Source: Melieria omissa
Lineage: Eukaryota; Arthropoda; Insecta; Diptera; Ulidiidae
DNA length: 64,000 nt
Reading direction: 5' to 3'
NCBI GenBank assembly: GCA_963971225.1
Contig: OZ020270.1
Span: 64,422,932 to 64,486,931 of the forward strand
Positions within the stretch are counted from its first letter, which is position 1. Each line of letters opens with the position of its first letter. A model generated the notes under the pieces. It did no database searches. It was given only the letters and a program-made list of their open reading frames with translations, and had not been told where the DNA came from. The position numbers were made by a program, and so were the translations under genes. This document shows, one piece after another, positions 50,131 through 61,439 of the stretch.

Positions 50131-51567
50131 ATGGTTAAACTGGAGCTGCTGAAGGTTGACCAGCTGAAGAAGGAGCTGGCTGCCTGGAATTTGCCGACTG
50201 CTGGCGGTAAGGTGGAGTTGCAGCTGCGTTTGCGAGAGGCGTGTGAATCACGAGGCATTGATTGGGCTGCACACGAGTTCGGAACGCAGGAACAAGAGGC
50301 GTCGGCCAAGGTGGAGGAATCGCCTGCTGGTGCTGCGTCGATGCAAAGTACGGCTGCAGCGGCTACGCCACCACAAGCAATGGACATGAGCCAGTTAATG
50401 GTTGCACTTAAAGGCATGTTTGAGACTTCCAACCGCGAAATGTCGGCGCAAATGGCAACGAAACTGGAAACCGCGAATCAGGAACTTTCGGCGCAAATGG
50501 CAGCGAAACTGGAAACGACGAATCAAGAAATAGCAAGGATGGAAACGGCGACCCGTGAAATATCGGAGCAAATGGAAGCGTGCAACCGAGAAATGGCGAC
50601 AAATTCTGCGCGCATAGAACAGAAGGTGGAGGAAATTTCCGATAGACTGAACGGGAAAGTTGAGCATCTTGAGACGCGAATGGACAAGTGGGACAAACGA
50701 GTTGACAGTCTGGAGGATTCGGTAAACAGGAAAATCGATGAGCGGCTTAGAGAGGTGCAGCCACGAGAATGTTTGCCGACGGTTCCGGAAAGTTTCGCCA
50801 CCCGAACAGAAGTGCCTACTTATGATGGTGCTACGCCGTTCGATACATTTAAACTGCAATTCGACTTAGCTGCTTTGGAAAATCAGTGGACCGATATCAG
50901 GAAGGGTCGGAGATTGGCACTGGCGCTGAAAGGTCCTGCGGCTGAGGTAATGAAATCAGTTCCGGAATGCTCGAGAAGTGATTATGAGGCCGTCATGAGA
51001 GCGTTGGCAGCGAAGTACAGCAACGAGCACAACCATACGCTGTACTATTGTGAGCTGAAGAACCGCAGGCAAAGAGCCAGCGAGGCGCTGCAGACATATG
51101 CAGCAGACATTGAGCGGCTCGTACAGTTGTGCTACCCAAAATTCGGCGCTGATGATCTCGAAAGGATGAAGATTGAGTCGTTCATTGAAGGTCTTCATGA
51201 TCCCGAGACACGTCGCAGTGCGTTGATGATGGGCAAGCCGACATTTAAGGAGACGGTGACCAGCGCGATGACATATGAAGCGACATGGATTGGAGGCAAT
51301 CGGTATGCATCTGCAAGGATACGTCAAATCCAGCCGGACAGCGACATTTCGATCCAGGCCATAAGCTCTGAGACACCGGGCAGGCCACGGGTTGTCTCCT
51401 CTAAAGTTGTTTGCTGGACATGTGGCAAGCAGGGTCACATATCACGAGACTGCCGCCAACGAAAGAGGCGTTCCCGTTCTCGATCGCAATCGCCTGAAGC
51501 GAGGAATACTGACGATCGAGGCTCAGCCAACAAGCGCAGGGCTGAGGACGACGAGTCGTTAAACTAA
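50131..51567 (+). CDS. gag: Gag of element E, SAP domain plus CCHC knuckle
   Basis: This intact 478-residue Gag starts at ATG 50131. Residues about 4-40 are SAP-like (LLKVDQLKKELAAWNLPT), suggesting DNA or chromatin binding. From about residue 95 a coiled coil is built from repeats such as QMATKLETANQELSAQMAAK. This block differs in length and order from those of B and C. The capsid-like region starts near PTYDGATPFDTF. The knuckle is CWTCGKQGHISRDC, followed by the RS-rich tail. The frame ends at TAA 51565-51567, right after GTTAAAC. Confidence 0.92.
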   Translation: MVKLELLKVDQLKKELAAWNLPTAGGKVELQLRLREACESRGIDWAAHEFGTQEQEASAKVEESPAGAASMQSTAAAATPPQAMDMSQLMVALKGMFETSNREMSAQMATKLETANQELSAQMAAKLETTNQEIARMETATREISEQMEACNREMATNSARIEQKVEEISDRLNGKVEHLETRMDKWDKRVDSLEDSVNRKIDERLREVQPRECLPTVPESFATRTEVPTYDGATPFDTFKLQFDLAALENQWTDIRKGRRLALALKGPAAEVMKSVPECSRSDYEAVMRALAAKYSNEHNHTLYYCELKNRRQRASEALQTYAADIERLVQLCYPKFGADDLERMKIESFIEGLHDPETRRSALMMGKPTFKETVTSAMTYEATWIGGNRYASARIRQIQPDSDISIQAISSETPGRPRVVSSKVVCWTCGKQGHISRDCRQRKRRSRSRSQSPEARNTDDRGSANKRRAEDDESLN

Positions 51568-51600
51568 AACGGATCAGCCCAAAGGGGCGTGAGCTGATCC
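51558..51600 (+). promoter_or_regulatory. Probable -1 frameshift signal, element E
   Basis: GTTAAAC (51558-51564), a 6-nt spacer, then a perfect 8-bp stem GGATCAGC / GCTGATCC (51571-51578, 51593-51600). Pol is open in the -1 frame across this point. The stem has one base-pair change against A, B and C (A-U instead of G-U), which keeps the pairing. Confidence 0.76.
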
Positions 51601-54600
51601 CCACAACCTGCTGCCCCACCGTGTTGACACTGGATACTGGAGCGTCATATTCGATCATAAAAAGGAAGCTTCTGAAGAACTGGGAACCACTGCATGGCAT
51701 ACAGCTGAGGACTGCGACTGGCGAGCGTGCGCCGGTAAGAGGGAAAGTAACAAAAACAATTGCTATCGGCACCAGCAGCCTGGAACATGAGTTCATCGTC
51801 GCGGACATAATGGACGACGTGATTATCGGCGTCGATTTCATGATTAGGCATGGTTTTACGCTGGACCTGAAAGAAAATGTGCTGAAGTATGCCAACGTTG
51901 AATTCCCCCTGCACACTGGCTATGAGCGAAGCGTGGCGGTAAGGAGAGTTGTCTCGTGTCAACATCAGAAGATACCAGCGAATTCCGAGGCGATCGTGTG
52001 GGCGAAAGTGGACGAGGACGATGGGACAAGCCGGCTGTGGGTTGTAGAAGCGCAAAAACAAGGATACGACAACATAATAATCGGACGTACATTAGTGGCA
52101 CCCAAAAATGGCAAAATACCAGTAAGGATACTCAACCCACTGAACACACCCAGATATGTCGAAAAAGATGCGGTCATTGGCGAGTGTAGAGAGGCTGAAG
52201 CAGTTGTCAATTGCGAAAGCAGTCCACCCGGAGGAAGTAAGAAAAGCGGTTCTAACATGGACGCCATACCGCAGAACCAGTGGAGCAGCGAATTGACAGC
52301 CGAGCAGAAACAGAAGGCGCGGTCACTCCTGCAGCACTATGGGTCAATATTTGCGACGGAAGCGGGCGGAAGAACAGCCATAGTGAAGCACAACATCGAC
52401 ACCGGAAATGCGAAACCAATCCGCCAACCGCCAAGACGAGTTCCTCTGGCCAAGAGGGAAGAGGTCGCAAATTTGATTGAAAACATGCATACAGAAAAGG
52501 TCATAGAGCCTTCGTCAGGTCCTTGGTGCTCGCCGGTCGTGCTAGTCAAGAAAAAGGATGGCAGTACCCGATTCTGTGTGGACTATCGGAAGCTCAATGA
52601 CGTGACCAAGAAGGACAGCTATCCACTACCTCGGATCGATGACACCCTGGACACACTGTCAGGCACACAGTGGTTTTCCACACTCGACTTACGCAGCGGC
52701 TATTGGCAGGTGGAACTTGCAGACCAGGACAAGGAGAAAACGGCTTTTAGTGTTGGCGACGGTTTGTGGCAGTTCACCGTCATGCCGTTTGGACTCTGCA
52801 ACGCACCAGCAACATTCGAGCGGCTAATGGAGCGTGTGCTGAAAGGGCTGCATTGGCGGACGTGTCTGGTATACCTCGACGACATAATCGTGATGGGCAA
52901 AAGCTTCGACGACCACCTGGAAAAGCTGAAGGAGGTATTTGAGCGAATACAGAAAGCCGGGCTTAAACTCAACCCAAAGAAGTGCTCGCTGTTCCAAAAA
53001 GAGGTCAAGTATTTGGGTCACACGGTTTCCGCTCGCGGAGTACATACGGACGAAGGCAAGATCACGGCGGTGAAGGAGTGGCCCCGGCCACGCAATCTAC
53101 ACGAACTCCGCAGTTTCCTGGGCCTGTGCACATACTACCGAAGATTCGTTCCAGGATTTGCGAACATAGCTGGCAGCTTGCACAAACTGACGAAAAAGAA
53201 TCAAGCCTTCGCGTGGGGTGAAGAGCAGGAGCAGGCTTTTGCACGACTGAAGGAAAAACTGTGCACTGCTCCAATTCTGGCCTTCCCCGTTCCTGGAGAG
53301 ATGTTTGTGCTGGATACAGATGCAAGTGGGCATAGTATTGGCGGTGTGCTGTCACAGATAATAGATGGCCAAGAACAAGTGATAGCGTACTACAGCAAAA
53401 TTTTGTCAAAGCCTGAACGCAACTACTGTGTGACCCGAAGGGAGTTGCTCGCAGTACTGGAATGCGTGAAACACTTCCATAAATACCTGTATGGGTAAAA
53501 GTTTCGCCTGCGCACAGATCATGCGGCATTGAAATGGCTACTGAACTTTAAAGATCCGGAAGGCCAATTGGCGCGGTGGATCGAGCGGCTGCAGAGCTAC
53601 GACTACACGGTAGAGCATCGCAAGGGTAGCAGCCATGGAAATGCCGATGCCTTGTCACGCCGTCCGTGCAAAACCGAATGCAGGCATTGTTCGCGAGCCG
53701 AAAGCAAAGAGCAGATAGTGGACGTACGATTGGTCAGCGTTCTGCCAGAGGAGGAGTGGTCTGCGGAGAGGATACAAAAGGACCAGCGCGAGGATACGGA
53801 TCTTAAAAAAATCATTGAAGGCAAGGAGCAAGGCGCAAGGCGCACGTCCAGACTGGCAGGAGATGGCCGGTGAGAGCCCGATCGCGAAGGCTTACTGGGC
53901 GCAGTGGCAAAGTCTGCGGCTGTCTGATGGTTGCCTATACCGCGAGTGGGAGAGTGAGGATGGCCGGACCAGCAATTCCCTAATTTTAGTCCCGAAATGC
54001 AGGATCAACGAGGTGATCGAGGCATACCATAACGACTCTAGCGGAGGGCACCTAGGCATCACAAAAACTGTCGCCAAAATAAAAAGGCGATTCTACTGGG
54101 TAGGATGCCAGGAGTCTGTCGCCGATTGGATTAAGAGCTGTGATCGATGTTCGGCTGCGAAAGGGCCAACAAGAAGATCTCGGGGCCGCATGCAGCAGTA
54201 CAACATGGGAGCGCCCTTTGAGCGAATTGCCATGGACGTCGCCGGGCCATTCCCACTTAGCACTCAAGGCAACAAATATGTGCTGGTGGTGATGGACTAT
54301 TTCAGCAAATGGCCCGAAGTGTATCCTATTCCTAACCAGGAGGCCACCACGGTCGCGGAAATGTTGGTAAACAACTGGGTGGCCAGATTTGGAGTTCCAC
54401 TGGAGTTGCACTCGGATCAAGGCCGGAATTTCGAGTCTCTTATATTAAAAGAAGTGTGTGAGCTACTAGGAATAAGGAAAACTCGCACCTGTCCTTTGCA
54501 TCCCCAGTCCGACGGCATGGTGGAACGATTCAATCGAACACTGGAGGAATATCTGCGGAAAGTAGTAGGCAGGAACCAAAAGGATTGGGACACGCATATT

Positions 54601-55095
54601 CCGCTGTTCTTGATGGCGTATAGGTCAGCCCCGCACGATACGACATCACTCACTCCAGCCCGAGCAGTGTTCGGCACAGAGCTGAGATTGCCTGCTGACT
54701 TGAAGTTCGGAGTGGTCAGCACGACGGAAGGCGCTAAGACTGATTACGCAGTTAATAAGCGATCGGAGCTGGAAGAAATCCACCAGTTTATAAGGGACCG
54801 TATCCAACTGGTCAGCGATAAGATGAAAGCCAGATATGATCTACGAGCTAACACAGCGGGGTTCCAAGAAGGCGATCTGGTAATGCTTTACAACCCGCAG
54901 CGCAGGAAAGGTTTGTCTCCAAAGCTTCAAACGTCATGGGAAGGACCGTACAAAGTCGTGACCAGGATTAATGACGTGGTGTACAGGGTTCAACGCTGCT
55001 GCAACGGAAACGCCAGGCTGAAAGTAGTCCATTTGGAGCGCCTGGCGTCTTACTCCGGCGAAGCCTCGGTACTTGTTCGGGACGAACAAGTCTAA
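51567..55095 (+). pseudogene. pol: Pol of element E, recently broken
   Basis: Protease (LDTGASYSII) follows a 72-bp in-frame deletion relative to element A. RT is complete (YLDDIIVMG near 52870). RNase H starts (LDTDASGHS) but is cut by TAA 53496-53498, where the other copies have CAA. Homology continues in frame, then a 7-bp duplication (AAGGCGC) near 53830 shifts it. Integrase (from about 53860 to 55095) is open with HHCC, MDVAGPFP, HSDQGRNF and SDGMVERFN. The protein could not have driven its own insertion if these lesions came first. Confidence 0.93.
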
Positions 55096-55106
55096 GTGAT
55101 GGGCAG

Positions 55107-55537
55107 TGATACGATGAGAAATTCTGTGCCGCAGTGTACGGGAATGCCTTCTCCGCACGAATGTTTTCCAAGCATACTTTTAGGCATGCACTGTGAAGTA
55201 CAGCAAAACTGTTATAAATTCGCTTGGTATAGTCCGATATGGCAGGGATGGTTCTCGAAATGGGCTGTGCGAGAATGGTCGAGCGCTTTCCAATTAGAAG
55301 TTGCAAGAAACTTCGGCGCGATAAGAAAAGTGGTATAAAAGCAGCAGTGGCAGCGCAAGGGGTCGAGTCTGTGTTAAGCAAGCAAAGTGGTAACAAGTGT
55401 AGATACAAGCGAAGTGTGAATTCTGCAAATAAAGCGATTGTTAGTTTTGACTACGTTGCGCCGGATAACTGAAGTTGTTTTATTTTCAAATACAATCAAA
55501 ACGAACCGTCGATAACGAACTGGGGAAATTCGTAACA
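55107..55537 (+). repeat. 3' LTR of element E
   Basis: This is the partner of 49639-50070. The purine-rich AAGTGATGGGCAG just upstream is a possible polypurine tract. ATAT follows at 55538-55541. Confidence 0.95.
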
Positions 55538-56907
55538 ATATATATAAAATAAATTAATTTGGTTCCATCGGGAAAGAAAAAAAAAAAGAACGCACTTACA
55601 CCCTTAATACATTTTCTTCCCGCAAAACATATCTAGCACAACAAGTTCCAGGAAAACGCGCATCATGTCGCTGGGCCCAACGCATCGATGGAGCGAGTAA
55701 AACTGTAAGTGAACACTTAAAATTCTAATATATTTTGGGTTTGCGTGCGTTTATTTGGAAAAAAAAAAAAAGAAAGGAAAGAAACGAAAAGGGGATAATG
55801 TCTCAGAAAAAAAAAATATAATAAAATTTGCGAAAAGTGCTGAAAATTTGTTAGAATAAGAAAGATAAATTTGGAGAAATGAAAGGGATTTTCTTTTTGT
55901 TTGAAAGTATGATTTTTTTCCTTCTTGATGAAATTTTGGTTAATTTTCTTTCCATGAAAATATTTGGCTTGTTCTAAAAGCGTTATTTACTAAGCAAATT
56001 CAATTATGTTTTTTTATAATTTAATTTCATAGCCAAGTGTTTCTTTTATACTATTTTTTTTCTCTAGAAATTTAATGAACGAAATTGTGGAAATTTACAA
56101 ATATTATTTGATTATGAAAATTAGTTTGGAAATTAGATTAAGAATTGATTTTGTATTAGGTTAAGATTATGGAATAAAAATTGTTATAATGATTGCTTAA
56201 GCTTAAATAATGTTTGGTCTGTCACTGAAGTGGGGTAAGGAGGGTTAATTTTCCATTGGGTTTCCAAGTTCCATCATAGGAAACAAAGGTAGGGCGGGTT
56301 AAGAGCATCCCATTCCATTAGGCGATGCTGAGGAATCGAAGCACAGCAACAATGGTACTTGCTACCATGTCCGTCCGTTATGTCAGGAGTTAAAGCGTGT
56401 GCATAAAATAATTGTATGTTAGTGTATGTGTGTAGGTATCTTTGCTATGATTTTCCGGTGGTAGGCTGCTAGGTCGTCGTTGCGGAGTTTGCTGGTGTAG
56501 CTCCAAATGGCTGGAGGTGAGGCGGTATGGCTACTGAGCGGATTTGGTGGGGTGGAACCCACGCCAGCTGAAGCTACGGGATAACCAAAGCCAGATGCAC
56601 GCGTCCAGCAAAACCGCTGGCCCCGTAGTCATACTCGTGCTCACCGATCGAATGTAGGGTGCCGGCAGATATGCAAGAAGAGGACGACTAGTGGTGACCT
56701 GCCACAAGGACTGTGGAGGTGCAGCGGCGGCAGAAGCAAAAGGCCAGAAATCCAACAGCTATACATACCGATCTAAATTCGTGGCGCTCAACGTGAGGCA
56801 TGCCCCATGTCGGTACATACAAACACCTACTAGGAAATGGCGCCCAACGTGAGGCCGCTACGAACGTGGGCCATGCCGTATGATCGACCGCACGCATACA
56901 CATAACA

Positions 56908-59900
56908 AAATTGCCAATTGAAAGATCTCACTTCGAAATTTCAGGCATGGGCGGTAAAATTGTGCAAAATTCGAATCACATTTGCTTTTTGACGTTGGCA
57001 GTTCCGAACTCCAGCACGACCCTCAATGTGCAAGCAATAGTACTCCCCCAATTGACAAAATTGCTACCCCCATTCACAATTAGCCATCCCAATTGGTAAG
57101 AATTTGCCACGCTAAATCTCGCTGACCCAAGTCCTTTCGAGTCAGCGCAGATAGACTTAGTTATTGGCAGTGATCTGATTCCCCAGATCTTACTCGAAGG
57201 TATCCGACGAAATGTGTGTGGCAGTTTATTAGCCCAAAACACCATTTTCGGTTGGATACTCAGCGGGCCAGTACCCCATACGGTGTCATCTTATTCGACA
57301 TACGTAGCAGAAGTCTCCAATGAGGAACTAAGTTCACAGCTCAGGCAATTCTGGGAGCAGGAAGAAGTCAAACTCCCGACACCTGTCTCCTCGGATGACA
57401 CTTATTGCGAAGAGTTATACCAAAAGACCACAACCCGTGGATCGGATGGTAGATATTCTGTAAAACTCCCCTTTAAGGCAGATTTTCCATACTCGATAGA
57501 GTTAGGCAATTCCCGCCCCAACGCCCTCCAGCAATACGTTAGCATGGAGCGAAATCTCTCCCGAAAGGGAAACCTCAAGACCATCTACGATGACGTCTTA
57601 GAGGAATATATCACCCTTGACCATATGGAACTCACAAATCCCCGTGAGATAATCCAGAATGGCAAATATTTCTCATACTATCTGCCTCATCACGCAGTCA
57701 TCCGCCCCGAAAAGAAAACTACCAAAGTCCGAGTAGTTTTCAATGCCTCAAAGTCCTCAAGTTCTGGTCAATCACTTAATGACGTTCTGCATACTGGTCT
57801 TACTCTTCAAAATGACCTCACAGCTCTCATTTTCCGATGGCGCCTTTACCGCTTTGTCTTCAATGGCGATGTCCAGAAGATGTATAGGCAAATTCGGGTC
57901 CATAATGATCACCAGGAATTCCAGCGAATACTCTTTCGCAAATCCCCGGAATCTCCTATTCAAGATTTCAAATTGAAAACGGTGACATTTGGGGTTAACT
58001 GTGCGCCATATTTGGCCATCAGAACGCTCCATCAATTGGCCCACGACTCTCAGCCATCCAGCCCGATAGCGGCAAAAATACTTCTCGAGGAAACGTATGT
58101 CGACGACATTCTTTCCGGAGGTCATGATCTTCCCACCACTAAGGAAGCCCTATCTCAAGTGATAGCCACCCTCAACTCCAGGGGATTTCCTCTTAAAAAG
58201 ATAACGGCTAATCACGCAAAACTCTTAGAGGAAATTCCCGAAGACGATCTTTCCGACTCGGAATTCTTCAAGTTCGATTCAACGAGTTCCACTAAGACTC
58301 TTGGCATCCGTTGGAATGCCTTATCGGACTCATTTTCATACTCTATCTCTCCCACTACTCCTGCAAACTCATTCACGAAACGGCAAATTCTTTCGTCTGT
58401 TGCCAAACTTTTCGATCCCGCAGGATGGCTTTCGCCTATAATGATTCTTGCCAAAAAGCTTCTTCAAGAGCTTTGGCTTGAAGGCACTGAGTGGAATGAG
58501 TGCATAAAGCGAGGATCACTCATAAAGTGGCAGCAATTCGTTGAGAATTTGCCTGCCATAGAACTTATCGAAATTCCCCGGTGGTCACTATGCCCCCAAT
58601 CGAAATGTTCAGATCCATGGATTTTGCGATGCCTCCGAAAAGGCATACTGTGCAGCTCTATACATACGTATTAGCACGAATGGTGACCACCTCGCGTCAC
58701 ATCTCCTTGTTGCGAAAACAAGAGTTCCACCTCTCCAGACAATAAGCTTACCTCGCTTAGAGCTTTGCGGGGCAGTTTTACTCTCCCAGCTCATCAAATC
58801 CCTCCGCTCTCACCTCGGGTTCGACAAATCGGAAATCCATTTATGGACCGATTCGGAAATTGTCCTTGCTTGGTTGGAAAAACCACCTTGCACATGGAAG
58901 ACTTATGTTGCCAACCGCACGACCGAAATACGTCAAAATGTGCACAACGCTCCCTGGCGACATGTCCCAAGCGCTGAAAATCCCGCGGACTTAGGAACGC
59001 TCGGATGCAAGCCGCAAGATCTCAAAGATCACTCTCTGTGGTGGAATGGCCCCAAATGGTTGCAGCAAGCTTCCGATGCTTGGCCCAAAGGTCACTCTCG
59101 CAAAGTCCCAGTCCCGGAACAACGAGCAGTTGATTGCCACCACCTTCTCGAAGAGCAGACCGACATCCTCGATCGGTTCTCCAGCTTCTCTCGAGCCCTG
59201 CGAGTAATCGCATACGTGTTCCGCTTCATTCATAACGACATCTCCTCCCGTCGCCAGCAACATCCCATACACGGAACACAGTTATCCCAAGCAGAGTTGG
59301 CATTTGTTAAGAATCGCCTTATAACTCTCGCGCAAAGTTCCTATTACCCCCAGGAACGACAAGCGCTCTCTCATTCGCTTCCCATATCCAAGAAAAGTTC
59401 TCTCTTGGTACTCAATCCCTTCTTAGACAAACAGAAGGTGATGCGAGTTAATGGCAGACTCGCCAATGCGGCATTGTCGTATAATGAACGACACCCCATC
59501 ATTCTCCCGCCAGAGTCCCGCTACTGCAGTTTGCTTCTTCGCTTCCTTCACAAGCTATTACTGCATGCGGACCAACGACTCATGCTCCGTATGGTTCGGC
59601 AGGAATATTACATTCCGCGCCTAAAGCCGCAAATAAAAAAGTGCATTTTCCAATGCAAAACGTGTGTCATCCACAAACAAAGGCTGCGAACACAAATCAT
59701 GGCAGCGCTCCCCCCCCGAACGATGCACACTTACAATCCCATTCGCCACAACCGGAATCGACTTTGCTGGTCCATTCCAGATTAAAGCTTCCATGCTCCG
59801 TAGCTCAACCTACCTCAAAGGTTATGTTGCAGTGTTCGTGTGCTTCTCCACGAAAGCCGTTCACTTGGAACTCTGTTCGGATCTTACGACCGAAGCGTTC

Positions 59901-60406
59901 CGCGCAGCAATCGCCCGATTTACTGGTCGACGAGGGCTACATCTCAAACTCATGACCGACAACGGCAAAACGTTCGTCGGTGCTCAACGTGCCATGGCCA
60001 GAGACTTTGCCAAATTCTCGAGAGAAATCGCCCAAGATATTCTCGACCGATACGGTCCTCAGGGCGTCGAGTGGCAATTCATCCCCCCACATGCTCCTCA
60101 CATTGGAGGACTATGGGAGTCGGCGGTCAGAAGCTTCAAGACCCACCTTAAAAAGGTAGCCGGCTCTCATAGATTCACATACGAAGAGTTTACGACTCTT
60201 CTGACTAGAATTGAAGGGACGCTTAATTCACGTCCACTCTCTCCTCAATCGCAGGACCCTAGCTATCTAGTGTCTCTGACCCCTGGTCCCTTTCTCCGAG
60301 GCGCTCCTCTCGCCGCCCCCCCCCCCCCCGAACCCGAGTGCTCCGAGCTATCCCTGATTAATCGATGGGAAAAACTCAAACTCCTCCATCATCAATTCGC
60401 CCGACG
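56908..60406 (+). pseudogene. pol: BEL protease remainder, RT, RNase H and integrase core
   Basis: The frame resumes across AAAT with LPIERSHFEISGMGG. One TAA (57097-57099) lies in the protease-RT linker. RT shows KVRVVFNASK, TFGVNCAPYLAIR and ETYVDDILSGG (near 58100). A frameshift near 58590 in a C5 run precedes RNase H ([23 protein letters not shown]). Integrase has [10 protein letters not shown]...CKTC, then a second frameshift in a C8 run near 59715, then [21 protein letters not shown] and HAPHIGGLWESAV. It is cut at CGACG (60402-60406) by a Transib element. Confidence 0.92.
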
Positions 60407-60565
60407 CACAGTGTTTCGTGTAGAACAAGCTAGCTGGACAAAAATATTTTTCAGGATTTTTCGCTTCATATGTGGCTTTTTATTTCATATACATATATTT
60501 TTTTAGTTTAATATGTTTTTTTGATAACTATATACATATAGGAATATATATACATACACATATAT

Positions 60566-60812
60566 CTGTGGTCAAAAGCAATAATCGCTTAAGTCGACTT
60601 AAGAAGAAATTGAGTTATGGATGTCATCACGTTCCCTTGACTGTGCTCTACGTTTGTGTAAAATCGGGGAGTTTGTAACTTTAAAATAAAAAAAGTTATT
60701 AATAAAAACCTATTCGCATTCCCATAACGAACACACTACGCGCTAAAACTTTAAACCGGGATTGCTCGAAACAGCAATTTTCGACTTAGGCGGTTATTGC
60801 TTTTGACCACAG
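60566..60812. mobile_element. Tc1-like MITE inside the Transib element
   Basis: Inverted ends CTGTGGTCAAAAGCAATAAT and the complement at 60793-60812 enclose about 250 bp without coding potential. The flanks are TATAT and ATATA, so a TA target is likely, but the exact duplication cannot be fixed. Ends of the GTGGTCAAAAG type occur in Tc1-like elements. Confidence 0.75.
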
Positions 60813-60829
60813 ATATATGGATATATACA

Positions 60830-61285
60830 TTAAGGAATTAAATAGTTCCAGTCTAAGGACTAAACGGAGACAAAGAGATGACCTACCAGAAGTACTGATA
60901 AGTTGATTTATGCTGCGTAGATATCTGTACGGTTGTCCACTAGAGAAATTCAGCAAGTGTTATCAAAACTGCGAAAAGTGAGACTCAAGAATCTCTGAAC
61001 GAGAAAAATTAAAAAAAATGCGAGATTTTTGAGTAATGAAGAAGTTTTAGCATACTACGTAGATAGCCAATTGACTACTCATGCACACAAAAGGACTCGG
61101 AAGTGGAGCCCAAGCTGGTCATAAGGTATTTCCGTCTTTTTATAGTGTTAGAAAGGCAAAAGCTGGTTGTTATCCAGAGCAAATTGATGTGAATGAAACG
61201 CTTAAAATAAAGTTCAAGCAGTTTTAGACAAAACTGTTGATAATCTAGTCTTAGCACAGCAGGAAGTTCTTGTCAATTTATTACA
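60830..61285 (+). pseudogene. Transib transposase N-terminal relic (+)
   Basis: In different plus frames one can read LRTKRRQRDDLPE (60855), LSNEEVLAYYVDSQLTTHAH (61025), FYSVRKAKAGCYPEQIDVNE (61140) and VDNLVLAQQEVLVNLL (61236). Their order and content match the N-terminal part of Transib transposases. Several frameshifts and stops are present. No catalytic Asp motif is seen on this strand. Confidence 0.6.
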
Positions 61286-61439
61286 TACTTACAGTTTTCT
61301 AATTCTCTCAGACATTATCATCACTGTTCATTTATTAGTAATTACTATGAGTGACAGAACCATGAAAACTAGATACAGCAGGGGTACCAATTGGTTCATT
61401 AACACTAGTAGGCATTATCGTCCTTAAGCTGCCACTTTT

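Larger units (their letters stand above)
49639..55537 (+). mobile_element. Element E: Ty3/gypsy, SAP-Gag family, LTR subtype 2 (+), very young but defective
   Basis: It is 5899 bp and flanked by ATAT (49635-49638, 55538-55541). The two LTRs (432 and 431 bp) differ, as far as I can see, only by one A in a short A-run. Gag is intact. Pol has an in-frame 72-bp deletion before the protease site, a CAA-to-TAA nonsense (53496-53498) and a 7-bp duplication near 53830. It is the most deeply nested element of the window. Confidence 0.95.
38984..56907 (+). mobile_element. Element D: Ty3/gypsy with 3.15-kb LTRs, tRNA-Lys primer and RING-Gag
   Basis: The element is flanked by AAAT (38980-38983, 56908-56911), and the BEL protease frame joins across it. 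The 5' LTR is 38984-42132 (3149 bp). The 3' LTR starts at 47836 and ends at 56907, with element E (49639-55537) nested in it. The LTRs are almost identical outside homopolymers and a short tandem repeat, so the insertion is young. Gag and pol are intact; there is no env. The long LTR and tRNA-Lys primer recall the Osvaldo/Ulysses lineage (inference). Confidence 0.93.
47836..56907 (+). repeat. 3' LTR of element D, split by element E
   Basis: The LTR parts are 47836-49638 and 55542-56907. They match 38984-42132 closely, with small length changes in A-runs, a 7-bp difference near the start (GTATTAAT region) and one more copy of the 15-bp unit (four against three). The insertion point of element E is the TA-rich stretch after the long A-run, in an ATAT. 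Confidence 0.92.
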
